A stretch of DNA of 64,000 nt from positions 28,919 to 92,918 of the forward strand of contig CAAGJU010000198.1 in assembly GCA_900770225.1 (NCBI GenBank). Direction: 5' to 3'. Positions 28,050 through 37,195 of this stretch are shown here, in pieces. This DNA comes from Lachnospiraceae bacterium (GTDB lineage: Bacteria; Bacillota; Clostridia; Lachnospirales; Lachnospiraceae). Position numbers and translations under genes: made by a program. How positions within the stretch are numbered: position 1 is the stretch's first letter; each line of letters opens with the position of its first letter. A model generated the notes under the pieces. That model saw only the letters and a program-made list of their open reading frames with translations. It was not told the DNA's origin and ran no database searches.

Positions 28050-29111
28050 ATGGCAAAATTTTTAGACGAGAATGGCTTGCTTTACTTATGGAGCAAGATC
28101 AAAAGTGCGTTTGTTGCGAAGGAGGCCGGGAAAGGTCTTTCTACCAATGACTACACCAACGCGGATAAAGAAAAGCTTGGCGGCATTGAGGCAGGCGCCA
28201 ATAATTACACCCTTCCGAAAGCCTCTTCTTCTACTCTGGGTGGCATTAAGGTAGGCGCAGGCCTTGAGATCAAAGACGATGGAACGCTGAACTCTACTTT
28301 TGGAGGAACGGCGGATTCTGTCGATTGGAGCGGCGTTCTGAATAAGCCGACCACGCTTGCTGGCTACGGCATCACAGATGTTGAGTCCGGTGCGGAGGTC
28401 AATGTGCAGGCGGACTGGAATGCGGCGGATAGTTCCTCTGATGCCTACATCAAGAACAAACCATCAATTCCGTCAAAGACGTCCGATTTGACGAATGATT
28501 CCAACTATGTATCAGATGCTTCATACGTCCATACGGACAACAACTATACGTCGACGGAAAAATCCAAGCTGGCCGGCATCGCCGCTGGTGCGGAAGTGAA
28601 TGTGCAAGCGGACTGGAGCACATCTGATACATCCTCCGACGCTTATATCAAGAACAAGCCTTCTATTCCAAGTAAGGTGTCCGACCTGGAAAATGATAAC
28701 AATTATCAGACGGCAGAACAAGTTTCATCCGCAGTTTCCGGAAAGGCGGACAAAGCCAAGACGCTGGCCGGATACAACATCTCTGACGCTTATACGAAGG
28801 CAGAGGTGGACAGCAAACTGACATCCACCTATAAGCCGCAAGGGTCCCTCGCGTTTGCTGACCTTCCGACTCCGAGCGCTGAGATTCTTGGCAACGTGTA
28901 TAACGTGACGAATGCGTTTACGACCAACACCAACTTCATTGAAGGGTCCGGGAAAGCCTATCCGGCTGGATCCAATGTGGTCGTTGTGCAGAACGGAGAC
29001 GGATACGCCTATGATATTCAGGGCGGCTTTTATGACCTGTCTCCATACGCCAAAACGGCTGATTTCACAACGATCACCAACGGGGATATCGACAAAATCG
29101 TTACGGAATGA
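28050..29111 (+). CDS. Tail fibre with NVQADW/YIKNKP repeats
   Basis: 353 residues. The N-terminus MAKFLDENGLLYLWSKIKSAF is shared with the next, larger fibre. Two repeats of EVNVQADW...SSDAYIKNKPSIPSK form the shaft. The C-terminal domain (GSLAFADLPTPSAEILGNVYNV ... YDLSPYAKTADF) is a small beta domain common in phage fibres. Probably a shorter companion of the 1393-residue fibre downstream. Confidence 0.7.
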   Translation: MAKFLDENGLLYLWSKIKSAFVAKEAGKGLSTNDYTNADKEKLGGIEAGANNYTLPKASSSTLGGIKVGAGLEIKDDGTLNSTFGGTADSVDWSGVLNKPTTLAGYGITDVESGAEVNVQADWNAADSSSDAYIKNKPSIPSKTSDLTNDSNYVSDASYVHTDNNYTSTEKSKLAGIAAGAEVNVQADWSTSDTSSDAYIKNKPSIPSKVSDLENDNNYQTAEQVSSAVSGKADKAKTLAGYNISDAYTKAEVDSKLTSTYKPQGSLAFADLPTPSAEILGNVYNVTNAFTTNTNFIEGSGKAYPAGSNVVVVQNGDGYAYDIQGGFYDLSPYAKTADFTTITNGDIDKIVTE

Positions 29112-29134
29112 CCACGTAAGAAAGGAGGTCTGGT

Positions 29135-32100
29135 ATGGCTAGTTTTTTGGATAAGGCCGGCCTCGCTTACTTCTGGAGCAAGGTAAAAGAGTCTATCGAA
29201 GCAAAGGCGGACCCATCCGATATCCCAACAAATACGAGCCAGCTTAATAACGATAGCGGCTTCCTGACAGAGCATCAGGACATCAGCGGGAAATTGGACA
29301 AGGCAGGGGATGGTTCATCCGTCACGACGTCATTTACACAATCAGGCACAAGGAGCAACATCTCATCCGGAGAAACGCTGAAAAACTCTATGAGCAAGAT
29401 CTCCAAGTGGTTTGCAGACCTTGGTTCATTGGCGTTTTCCTCGTCTGTATCAAAGAGTGATTTGGCGTCAGAAGTTCAGGCGTCTCTTGACAAAGCGGAT
29501 ACTGCCATTCAAAGCCTGGATGGGTACGCGACCCAAGCTTATGTAGATGGCATAGAGGCGGTATCTTATGGAACTGCTCAAACCCTAACGGATGAACAGC
29601 AAGCGCAGGCAAGAGATAATATAGATGCTCAACAAAGGGTATTTACATATGAGCTTGGGGATCCGATTGCAGAGAATGTAGAAATTGCCGCTGGAGAAGC
29701 TTACACGATTGGCACGCCAGTGGACTTAATTAAGAATGACCAATATTTCTTATCTTTGCGCGACAGTTCTGATGCCCGCTATGATATATTGGGGACAGCA
29801 TACCCTTATACGGTGAATGATAGTGCCATTACCGTCACATGGTTGGATTCGTATATCGTATATGACGGAACTCACATCGAGAATCATTATCCATGGGCAA
29901 TACATGATGTGACCATTCAAAAGGTCTTGTCCTGGTCTTTGGCTCCAAGCGAGCAGATCCTGTCCCTTGAGGGGAAAGAGACATCAGCCTCTGGCTTATA
30001 TGCGCATGCGGAGGGTGCGAATACCATTGCCTCCGGGTCACGATCTCATGCGGAAGGGTCTAACACCGTCGCCTCTGGGAATAGATCGCATGCGGAGGGC
30101 AACAGTACCATTGCCGCATCGGATGAGCAGCATGTGCAGGGTAAATATAACGTTGCGGATGCCGGGAAAACATACGCGCACATTGTGGGAAACGGCACTG
30201 CGGAAGCCGCCCGTTCCAACGCCCATACACTTGATTGGTCTGGAAACGCCTGGTATGCGGGAGATGTATATGTTGGGGGCGCTGGCCAAAATGATGCCGC
30301 CGCCAAGAAGCTGGGCGTAGAGACCATATACATCCAGGCTTATGCCAGCAACAGTATCTGGACTTTAAACGGCGGCTATACTTACGATGATGTCAAGGCG
30401 TTGATCGATGACAATCATCCGCCCATTATTTATATAAAGTTTTCTGATAAGTCTCGCAGAGATTATCATTATGACTATATAAACAGCAGCGGAACGATCT
30501 ATTTCATTGCCCCATACGGCAATTATCTTTACGTCTATACGATCAAAAGCGATGGGACCATGTCTTCCGTCTACTACTCTCTGGTTACGACGAGCAGAAC
30601 GGTCAACGGACATGCTTTGTCTGCGAATATCACCCTGACATCGGATGATGTGAAGGCAGTCTCATACGATACCGCTCAAACTTTATCGGATGAACAAAAA
30701 GGGCAGGCCAGAGAAAATATTGGCGCGCAGGCCACTCTCACTTTTGATTCCGCTCCAACCGCAGATTCTACAAACCCGGTTACTTCCGGTGGAGTTTATA
30801 CGGCTTTGACCAATTATACTGAGACCGATCCTACTGTTCCTGATTGGGCGAAGGCGGAAACAAAGCCTTCTTATACCGCAAGCGAGGTCGGAGCCATCTC
30901 CAGCGACATGAAAGATCATTATGATGCGGCTTATGCGCATAGTCAAGCATCCCACGCCCCATTTGATGCGGAAAAGAATGTACAGTCAGATTGGACTGAG
31001 GCAGACTCTTCTTCCGACGCTTATATCAAAAATAAGCCGGATGTTGCCACTAAGGCAGATTTGAACGCCATTACTCCTGAAAGCATCGGAGCAAAACCTG
31101 CAGACGATAGCGATATCTTCATCGCTGCATATGGAACTTCCACGAATGATGAGATCCATACTGCTATCGAAGCCGGCAAAATGGTTACTTGCCTGTACCA
31201 GAACGTTTATATTCCTCTTGCCGGCGAAGAAAGCGCGACAGAGCACGTATTCTCTATTTCAACACCAAAAACCTGTTTGATTGCCAGATGCGTGAATAAC
31301 GTTTGGTCAAATGAGTCCGCGTCATATCCGGTATCGGCGCACGCGTCTACCCATGCGGCTGGAGGAAGCGACCCAATTGCGCCGGCTGATATTGGGTCGA
31401 TCGCGGAAAGTATGAAAGGTGCTGCGTCAGGTGTTGCGGAACTTGGGGCAGACGGGAAAGTGCCGATTACTCAGCTTCCTGATGTGACCTCTATCAAAGA
31501 GCAAAATAATCAGGCAGATCAGAAATTCTGGAAGGGCACGAAGGCGGAATATGATGCGCTGGATGTGAAAAGCCAGGACACCCTGTATATCGTGACCGAC
31601 GAGGATGAAGGGGAAGCGGAACTTGTTGGCGATATGCATGCATATACCTACGACCCGCAGCACAAAGAGCAGGATATATTCGCATACGCAGATACGAAGC
31701 AATCTCCGTTTACCGTGATCACCATTCCGAAGGGCAGAATGCGCGGAGATGTTGATGGAGATGGGTCTATCACGGACGCGGATGGCGACCTGCTGATGAA
31801 GATCAGCTCCGGAAATGCGACCACAGATGACGCCGGCAGATGGTGCGCTTATGTTACCGGAGAGTCATATATGAATTCTACATGCGCACTTCAGATCTAC
31901 AATTATGTTGGAGGAAAGTCAAGCTATCTGACTAGCACCCCAACTTTTGCTGATTACTATGAGAATTGGTCTTATGTGAAAGTGGATAATCTGAGCGGAT
32001 ATTGGATCACCGATATTACAGTTGATGGATTATCTGCTTCCAACAATGTTGCGATCAGCATTGATGGACCATGGGATAACGGGATGTTCTATCAGGCGGA

Positions 32101-33316
32101 TGTCATGGATGGTGTATTGCGCATCTATTCCAGCAAGCCCCCAATTGATGATGTGTTCGCCTCCGCATTGATCGCAGGCGGCAGCGGGCAGGCAGTAATA
32201 TGCGTCAATGCGCATCAGTACCATGCGGGAACTCACCAGTATAATGGTCTTGATCCTATGACTCCAGAGATGATCCTGGCGGCAAAATCCGTTATAGCAA
32301 CGATCCCAAAAGGTCGTGTCCGCGGAGATGTGGACGGAGATGGCCGTGTGACATTCAATGACATGCAAGAGATCATCAAGCATACTTCCAAAATAGCTAC
32401 TCTTACAGACGAGATCCAATTGTGGTGCGCCGAGACAACCGGAGATGAAACTCTGGATGTGAGCGATGCGATGGCGATCTCCAACTTCTTGGTTGGAAAT
32501 GGTGGAGCGCTCACTAGTACACCAACTTTTGCTGACTACTATGGGAATTGGACGTATGTGCAGGATGACGCAAAAAGCGGCCATTGGTACACAGATATTG
32601 AAGTTGATTCCGTTGGCGAGATGGCGACAGGCGTGATCGTCAGCATAGACGGACAATATTCGGCTGACATGTTTTATAAGGCGGAACCAAAATTCCGCAA
32701 AGTGCGCATTTACTCCAAATATCCGCCGATTTCTGATGTGAAGTGTGTCATCCATTACGGATTCATGGAAGATGGGCATGGATACGGATCTTCTTCTATC
32801 TGTGTGAATCGAGAAGATCCAATTTTTGTTGCGACTTATGGAACTACGACGATCGCAGAACTGGAATACGCGTATTACACCGATAAATCTATCTTTGTAA
32901 ACGCCGGCGGAGATCGGATACCGCTTACTTTCAGAGATGGAGCAAACCACACCTATACATTCCAATCTGAATACAGTGATGAGATCCTGCAAGCCATCTG
33001 CAAAAATGACGCCTGGTCATCCAAGCATCTACCATACAAGCAAAAGTTTGTGACGGTGACGCTTGCTGCTTCCGGATGGGATTCCACATCCAATACACAA
33101 ACCGTCACAGCGACAGGGGTGAAGGCCAGCGAGACGTCGCAGATGATCATTCCAACGCCTGCTATGGCATCCCAGACCGCATATTATGCGGCAGGCATCC
33201 TTTGCACAGCACAGGCGGCAGACAGCCTTACATTCACAGCAAAGAATATACCGACGGATGATCTGACGGTATATGTAGTCATGCAGGCATTGCTGTCAGA
33301 GGATTCGGGGGAGTGA
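29135..33316 (+). CDS. Giant tail fibre with SHAEG repeats and two dockerin-like modules
   Basis: 1393 residues. Order: attachment segment shared with the upstream fibre; repeats with YGTAQTLTDEQQAQARDNI; three SHAEG units plus a QHVQGKY unit (about residues 288-338); NVQSDW...YIKNKP and HASTHAAGGSDPI shaft motifs; then two ~193-residue units at about residues 864 and 1057. Each unit starts TIPKGR-x2-GDVDGDG, a dockerin-type calcium loop, followed by a degenerate second repeat (WCA...) and a TSTPTFADYYxNW domain. The C-terminal ~170 residues are duplicated in the 599-residue fibre downstream. Likely a main receptor-binding fibre. Confidence 0.75.
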   Translation: MASFLDKAGLAYFWSKVKESIEAKADPSDIPTNTSQLNNDSGFLTEHQDISGKLDKAGDGSSVTTSFTQSGTRSNISSGETLKNSMSKISKWFADLGSLAFSSSVSKSDLASEVQASLDKADTAIQSLDGYATQAYVDGIEAVSYGTAQTLTDEQQAQARDNIDAQQRVFTYELGDPIAENVEIAAGEAYTIGTPVDLIKNDQYFLSLRDSSDARYDILGTAYPYTVNDSAITVTWLDSYIVYDGTHIENHYPWAIHDVTIQKVLSWSLAPSEQILSLEGKETSASGLYAHAEGANTIASGSRSHAEGSNTVASGNRSHAEGNSTIAASDEQHVQGKYNVADAGKTYAHIVGNGTAEAARSNAHTLDWSGNAWYAGDVYVGGAGQNDAAAKKLGVETIYIQAYASNSIWTLNGGYTYDDVKALIDDNHPPIIYIKFSDKSRRDYHYDYINSSGTIYFIAPYGNYLYVYTIKSDGTMSSVYYSLVTTSRTVNGHALSANITLTSDDVKAVSYDTAQTLSDEQKGQARENIGAQATLTFDSAPTADSTNPVTSGGVYTALTNYTETDPTVPDWAKAETKPSYTASEVGAISSDMKDHYDAAYAHSQASHAPFDAEKNVQSDWTEADSSSDAYIKNKPDVATKADLNAITPESIGAKPADDSDIFIAAYGTSTNDEIHTAIEAGKMVTCLYQNVYIPLAGEESATEHVFSISTPKTCLIARCVNNVWSNESASYPVSAHASTHAAGGSDPIAPADIGSIAESMKGAASGVAELGADGKVPITQLPDVTSIKEQNNQADQKFWKGTKAEYDALDVKSQDTLYIVTDEDEGEAELVGDMHAYTYDPQHKEQDIFAYADTKQSPFTVITIPKGRMRGDVDGDGSITDADGDLLMKISSGNATTDDAGRWCAYVTGESYMNSTCALQIYNYVGGKSSYLTSTPTFADYYENWSYVKVDNLSGYWITDITVDGLSASNNVAISIDGPWDNGMFYQADVMDGVLRIYSSKPPIDDVFASALIAGGSGQAVICVNAHQYHAGTHQYNGLDPMTPEMILAAKSVIATIPKGRVRGDVDGDGRVTFNDMQEIIKHTSKIATLTDEIQLWCAETTGDETLDVSDAMAISNFLVGNGGALTSTPTFADYYGNWTYVQDDAKSGHWYTDIEVDSVGEMATGVIVSIDGQYSADMFYKAEPKFRKVRIYSKYPPISDVKCVIHYGFMEDGHGYGSSSICVNREDPIFVATYGTTTIAELEYAYYTDKSIFVNAGGDRIPLTFRDGANHTYTFQSEYSDEILQAICKNDAWSSKHLPYKQKFVTVTLAASGWDSTSNTQTVTATGVKASETSQMIIPTPAMASQTAYYAAGILCTAQAADSLTFTAKNIPTDDLTVYVVMQALLSEDSGE
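29998..30147 (+). repeat. SHAEG repeats, copy 2
   Basis: Three H-A-E-G units plus a QHVQGKY unit with nearly regular 14-residue spacing inside the giant fibre gene. Confidence 0.7.
31724..31928 (+). repeat. Dockerin-like module 1
   Basis: Encodes TIPKGR then GDVDGDGSIT (canonical D-x-D-G-D-G calcium loop) and, after WCA, a degenerate second F-hand-like repeat ending in YNYV. About 193 residues before module 2. Confidence 0.65.
32303..32510 (+). repeat. Dockerin-like module 2
   Basis: Encodes TIPKGR then GDVDGDGRVT and a second repeat WCAETTGDETLDVSDAMAIS. It is preceded by an HxxxHxxxGLDPMTP linker. Confidence 0.65.
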
Positions 33317-33320
33317 AGCT

Positions 33321-33740
33321 ATGATCTATAATCGTCCGGAAATGTGGCTGATAAATTCTGTCGAGATCACAGCAGACAATATTACAGAATACTTCTCCGT
33401 ATCCAATGGAAGCTACTATTTCAAAGGAAGTGGATCTGTCTTCACGACGACAAACTGGTGTGAAGATAGCACAACGGCAACGACTGTCCTAACAGCGAAG
33501 CAGAATATTTCAAAGATCACCTTTGATTACTCATATTCCAGCGAAGCGAATTACGATAAATTCACTCTGCAGGTGGCAGGAACAACCATTGAGAATGCCG
33601 TTTCAGGAGCGACGACTAATAAATCGTACAGTGGAAGTTTATCCGAAGGACAGACGATCTCTTTTAAATACGCAAAAGACAGCTCTGTGAACTCCAATGA
33701 TGACAAATGCACATTTTCCAACATGGTCATCACACTATAA
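33321..33740 (+). CDS. Small beta-sandwich tail protein
   Basis: 139 residues. The pattern SNGSYYFKGSGSVFTTTNW, then KITFDYSYSSEANYDKF and YAKDSSVNSNDDKCTFSNM, resembles carbohydrate-binding-type beta-sandwich domains. Could be a separate sugar-binding tip. It is followed by a strong terminator. Confidence 0.5.
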   Translation: MIYNRPEMWLINSVEITADNITEYFSVSNGSYYFKGSGSVFTTTNWCEDSTTATTVLTAKQNISKITFDYSYSSEANYDKFTLQVAGTTIENAVSGATTNKSYSGSLSEGQTISFKYAKDSSVNSNDDKCTFSNMVITL

Positions 33741-33782
33741 TTTCTTGTGAACACACCCATAAAATGCGCTGTTCACTTCATA

Positions 33783-33825
33783 TTCTCCACCTCTCGCTTT
33801 ATGAGAGGTGGAGAACTTTTATTTT
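33783..33825 (+). terminator. Strong Rho-independent terminator
   Basis: Perfect 13-bp stem TTCTCCACCTCTC / GAGAGGTGGAGAA with a seven-base loop, followed by CTTTTATTTT. Confidence 0.88.
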
Positions 33826-33843
33826 GGAATGAAAGGAGCGAAT

Positions 33844-35643
33844 ATGGGACTTTATCAGGGAACAACGCCGATGTCCCTGTATGGGAAATCGGCTTATCAG
33901 CAAGCCCTTATCGGAGGGTTTCAAGGCTCAGAGCAGGAATTCAATACCATGCTCGCAAGCGTTCAGAATAAAGCGCCAAGCATTCACGCATCGCAGCATG
34001 CGCCAGGCGGTAGCGACCCCGTAACGCCGGAAGCGATTGGGGCATGTAAAATGATCTCCGCGACCATACCAAAAGGCCGCACGAAGGGCGACGTGGATGG
34101 CGACGGTCTTGTCACCATGGCGGACTATGTGATGGCATTAGCGGAATCTACAGGGAAAGGACCTGGGGATGAAATCGGACGATGGTGTGCCAATGTCGAC
34201 GGAGATGAATATATCACGTCAACCGACGCTATTGGAATCATGCAGTTCGCCAAAGGAAATCCGAATAGCTACCTTACGAAGAATCCGACTTTTGAAGATT
34301 ATTACGGCAACTGGACGTACGTCAAAGTTGATGACTACGGTGGGTATTGGACTGCAGATATTTCCGTGGATGGATTGTCAACGCAATACGACATCGTTAT
34401 CGGCATCAACGGATCTTTCTATGACGGTATGTTTTATCAGGCGGACGTGATGTCTAGGATGTTCCGCCTATATACTTCCAGGCCTCCCATTGATGATACT
34501 CCATGTGCAGTTTTGATGACGCCTGGAACTGGAAAGGCAGTCATCTGTAAAAATGCGCTCCCGCATCATGCAGCATACCACGCAACGGATGGCATTGATC
34601 CGATCTCTCCAGATAGTATTGGAGCAGTCGTTACATATCGCTGCACTATCCCAAAAGGCAGGGCAAAAGGCGATGTAGATGGTGATGGCCGCGTAACCAT
34701 GAACGACCATCAGACAGTCATGAATCACTCTGTCGGTGTTTCCATCACAGACGCCGTTGATTTATGGTGCGCAAAAATCAATGACGATGATTCGATCAAT
34801 ATCAATGATGCAGCTGCTATTTCCAATTATGTTATTGGCAATGGCAGTATTTTAACATCCACTCCAACGTTCTCGGATTATTACAACAATTGGACCTATG
34901 TGAAAGTCGACGATAAGAGCGGATATTGGACGCGGGACATCTCTGTGGATGAGATCATTTATGACGAGGATGGTGGGCAATTCAATATGGATGCCCTTGT
35001 CACCATGGAGGGAACATGGGAACGGGATATGTTCTATCAGGCAGAATTGATCAATAGCGGTGTGCGTCTGTATTCTAAGTGGCCTCCCATCGATACATGC
35101 TATTGCTATGTCAGCTTCTGGCCAGGAACTGGACATTGCGAGATCGTTGCGAATAGGGTTTCTGAGACTTTCATTGCAACGCTCGGCGTGACGACCGCGG
35201 ACGAGATCGAGGTGGCGTATCGATGCGGGAAAGCGATTTATTTGAACTATGATAGCACGCTTTACCCATTGATCGGAGTTCCGGACAATCGGAATTTTGC
35301 CTTCCAGCTTCCCATGCAGCATGGTATTGTCAGCATTTTATGCACGAAAAATGGGTGGGGGAGCGATATTGAGAGATACGCACATCAATATGTTGAGGTC
35401 TCTCTTCCTGCATCGGGGTGGGACACTGACGCGAAAACGCAGACGGTGACCGTAGACGGCGTATCGAATACCGAGACCGATCAGATGATCACTCCGGTTC
35501 CTGCCGTTGCATCACAATCCACATACTATGATTCCGGCATCATGTGTACGGCGCAGGCAAGAAACAGCCTAACATTCTCCGCAACATTCATCCCTTCGGA
35601 AGATCTGACAGTATATATTGTGATCGAAGAGGTGGTCTCATGA
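33844..35643 (+). CDS. Tail fibre with two dockerin-like modules
   Basis: 599 residues from ATG 33844 (MGLYQGTTPMSLYGKSAY), after AAAGGAGCG; an earlier in-frame ATG at 33808 lies inside the terminator hairpin and is rejected. The N-terminus is a common fibre attachment motif (SAYQQALIGGFQGSEQEF). Two ~194-residue units follow, each with HxxxHxxxGxDPxxP, TIPKGR, GDVDGDG, a WCA...second repeat and a FxDYYxNWTYVKVDD domain. The C-terminal ~165 residues (TFIATLGVTTADEI ... VEVSLPASGWD) duplicate the end of the giant fibre. Confidence 0.75.
   Translation: MGLYQGTTPMSLYGKSAYQQALIGGFQGSEQEFNTMLASVQNKAPSIHASQHAPGGSDPVTPEAIGACKMISATIPKGRTKGDVDGDGLVTMADYVMALAESTGKGPGDEIGRWCANVDGDEYITSTDAIGIMQFAKGNPNSYLTKNPTFEDYYGNWTYVKVDDYGGYWTADISVDGLSTQYDIVIGINGSFYDGMFYQADVMSRMFRLYTSRPPIDDTPCAVLMTPGTGKAVICKNALPHHAAYHATDGIDPISPDSIGAVVTYRCTIPKGRAKGDVDGDGRVTMNDHQTVMNHSVGVSITDAVDLWCAKINDDDSININDAAAISNYVIGNGSILTSTPTFSDYYNNWTYVKVDDKSGYWTRDISVDEIIYDEDGGQFNMDALVTMEGTWERDMFYQAELINSGVRLYSKWPPIDTCYCYVSFWPGTGHCEIVANRVSETFIATLGVTTADEIEVAYRCGKAIYLNYDSTLYPLIGVPDNRNFAFQLPMQHGIVSILCTKNGWGSDIERYAHQYVEVSLPASGWDTDAKTQTVTVDGVSNTETDQMITPVPAVASQSTYYDSGIMCTAQARNSLTFSATFIPSEDLTVYIVIEEVVS
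34066..34272 (+). repeat. Dockerin-like module 3
   Basis: TIPKGRTKGDVDGDGLVT followed by WCANVDGDEYITSTDAIGIM, both repeats well kept; preceded by HASQHAPGGSDPVTP. Confidence 0.68.
34648..34857 (+). repeat. Dockerin-like module 4
   Basis: TIPKGRAKGDVDGDGRVT followed by WCAKINDDDSININDAAAIS; preceded by HHAAYHATDGIDPISP. Starts 194 residues after module 3. Confidence 0.68.
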
Positions 35644-36029
35644 TCAATAACACGGTATCGCGCGGCATTCTTCGCAAGGTGATCAATGACGACAGCATCA
35701 CGCCGACAGGGTCTTATGCGACATCTACTTACTATAACACGAGCTACGGCGTCAAGATCGGATATATGGCCAATGGGGATGTCATCTTGAGTATGCGAAG
35801 CGGAACGACGACAGCATATGAAGTGTTGTTGTTTACGCTCGCTTCTGCTCCGAATGGTGTGACAATCACAGCGCATTCCACTCCAAGTACAACGGCAGGT
35901 CCAGCCGCCGCCATATATGCATGCGTACTATCCGGAATTACTGGCCATGTGACGATTTCAGTCGCCATGAATGGGAGAAACTCAAGCTACGACTATACGA
36001 CTTGCGCCATTACGGTCACAGAAGCCTGA
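35640..36029 (+). CDS. Stand-alone fibre tip domain
   Basis: 129 residues from ATG 35640, overlapping the previous gene by four bases, ribosome site GAGGTGG. Almost the whole protein (SYATSTYYNTSYGVKIGYMANG...) is a paralogue of the C-terminal domain of the fibre at 26522-27391. Probably a beta-rich receptor-binding or capping domain made as a separate chain. Confidence 0.6.
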   Translation: MINNTVSRGILRKVINDDSITPTGSYATSTYYNTSYGVKIGYMANGDVILSMRSGTTTAYEVLLFTLASAPNGVTITAHSTPSTTAGPAAAIYACVLSGITGHVTISVAMNGRNSSYDYTTCAITVTEA

Positions 36030-36044
36030 TGGAGGTGATGCGGC

Positions 36045-36884
36045 GTGTACGTCAAAATACAGAAGAGTAAGATCTCGAAAATGGAGATCATCCGCACAGA
36101 CTGCAAGATGACGCTGCAGCAACTCATCGCAAAATATCAATGCGATTACGCGATCAATGGCGGGCTGTATGATATGAAGACTGGGAAGCTGAATCCGATC
36201 CCACTTCGTATCAACGGAAAGACGGTGGCCAAATCCTCCAACGGGTATTGGATGATGGCGTGGAATACTGGTCCTGATATTTGTATGATCCACTCCACAG
36301 GTATGGAAAAATGGAGATACGCCGTGGCTTGCTCGACTTGTTTGAAAGATGGGCAAAACACGGCGTTTTTGTATACGGCAGCGCAAGGCGGAATCAGAGG
36401 GCGAACCGGGTTTGGAGATGACGATGACTATGTTCACATGATGGTCACGAAGGATAAAAGCGGAGCCCTCTCCCCCACTTCCCTGCGCTCCAAAATGAAA
36501 TCCAATGGTTGCAAAAATGCCATCATGCTAGATTGCGGTGGATCCAGCCAAATGTACGCCGACGGAAAATATATTCAGGGCGAAAACCGGAAAGTCGCGT
36601 ACTGGATCTGCATTTGGATGAAGGACGGATCAGGCGGTCAAACGACCACCAAATGCCCATTTAACGAGCCTGTGAGCACGGTGAAGTTCGGCAGTTCCGG
36701 AGAGTCGGTCAAGTGGGTCCAATGGCATCTTAGGGCTTCTGTGGCCCAGGAATTGCCCATTGACGGCACGTTTTACACGAAGACAAAATCTGCCGTGATC
36801 TCCTTCCAGAGAAAGTATGGGTTGGATGATGACGGTGTGGTAGGCCCAGCAACCAGGGCTATGATGAAAAAGGTGGTGTCGTAA
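36045..36884 (+). CDS. Phosphodiester glycosidase with peptidoglycan-binding domain
   Basis: 279 residues from GTG 36045, after GGAGGTGATGC. Residues ~1-200 match the phosphodiester glycosidase (NAGPA-type) family: DYAINGGLYD and AIMLDCGGSSQMYADGK are its hallmark segments. Known members remove phosphate-linked sugars. Residues ~215-279 are a PG_binding_1 domain (VKFGSSGESVKWVQWHL ... DGTFYTKTKSAVISFQ). Set with holin and endolysin, it probably acts on the cell wall, for example on teichoic-acid-like polymers (inference). Confidence 0.75.
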   Translation: MYVKIQKSKISKMEIIRTDCKMTLQQLIAKYQCDYAINGGLYDMKTGKLNPIPLRINGKTVAKSSNGYWMMAWNTGPDICMIHSTGMEKWRYAVACSTCLKDGQNTAFLYTAAQGGIRGRTGFGDDDDYVHMMVTKDKSGALSPTSLRSKMKSNGCKNAIMLDCGGSSQMYADGKYIQGENRKVAYWICIWMKDGSGGQTTTKCPFNEPVSTVKFGSSGESVKWVQWHLRASVAQELPIDGTFYTKTKSAVISFQRKYGLDDDGVVGPATRAMMKKVVS

Positions 36885-37195
36885 TGGCGGGGAAGAGACA
36901 ACCGAAGAAGAAGATCGAGTATTCCAAGATGGCGTGTACGATCGCCTTCTTGGCTTTTTTATTTCTTGGGATCTGGATGGTTCATCGGTATTACAGCCTT
37001 GTTCAGCTGGCGATCAATGGCGACAGTTCGGTCGTTCCTGATGCTGCTCTCCCGATCGCCGGCATTTCTTTTATTCTTGCCCCATTGATCTCTTACCTGA
37101 TGTACCAGGCGGGGCTCAAAAACAGCAGGAACAAATACGGCGTGTCAGAAGATGGACAGCCATATAAAGAGCGGATCGGTGGTGATGAGTCATGA
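36884..37195 (+). CDS. Holin-like membrane protein
   Basis: 103 residues with two predicted membrane helices (about residues 16-34 and 56-74), a basic N-terminus (KRQPKKK) and a charged C-terminus. The start overlaps the glycosidase stop and its end overlaps the endolysin start (ATGA), so the three are translated together. Size and context fit a holin. Confidence 0.65.
   Translation: MAGKRQPKKKIEYSKMACTIAFLAFLFLGIWMVHRYYSLVQLAINGDSSVVPDAALPIAGISFILAPLISYLMYQAGLKNSRNKYGVSEDGQPYKERIGGDES

Noticed and set aside
33808..33843. Longer N-terminus for the dockerin fibre
   Set aside because: It lies in the terminator hairpin and lacks a ribosome site; ATG 33844 has one.
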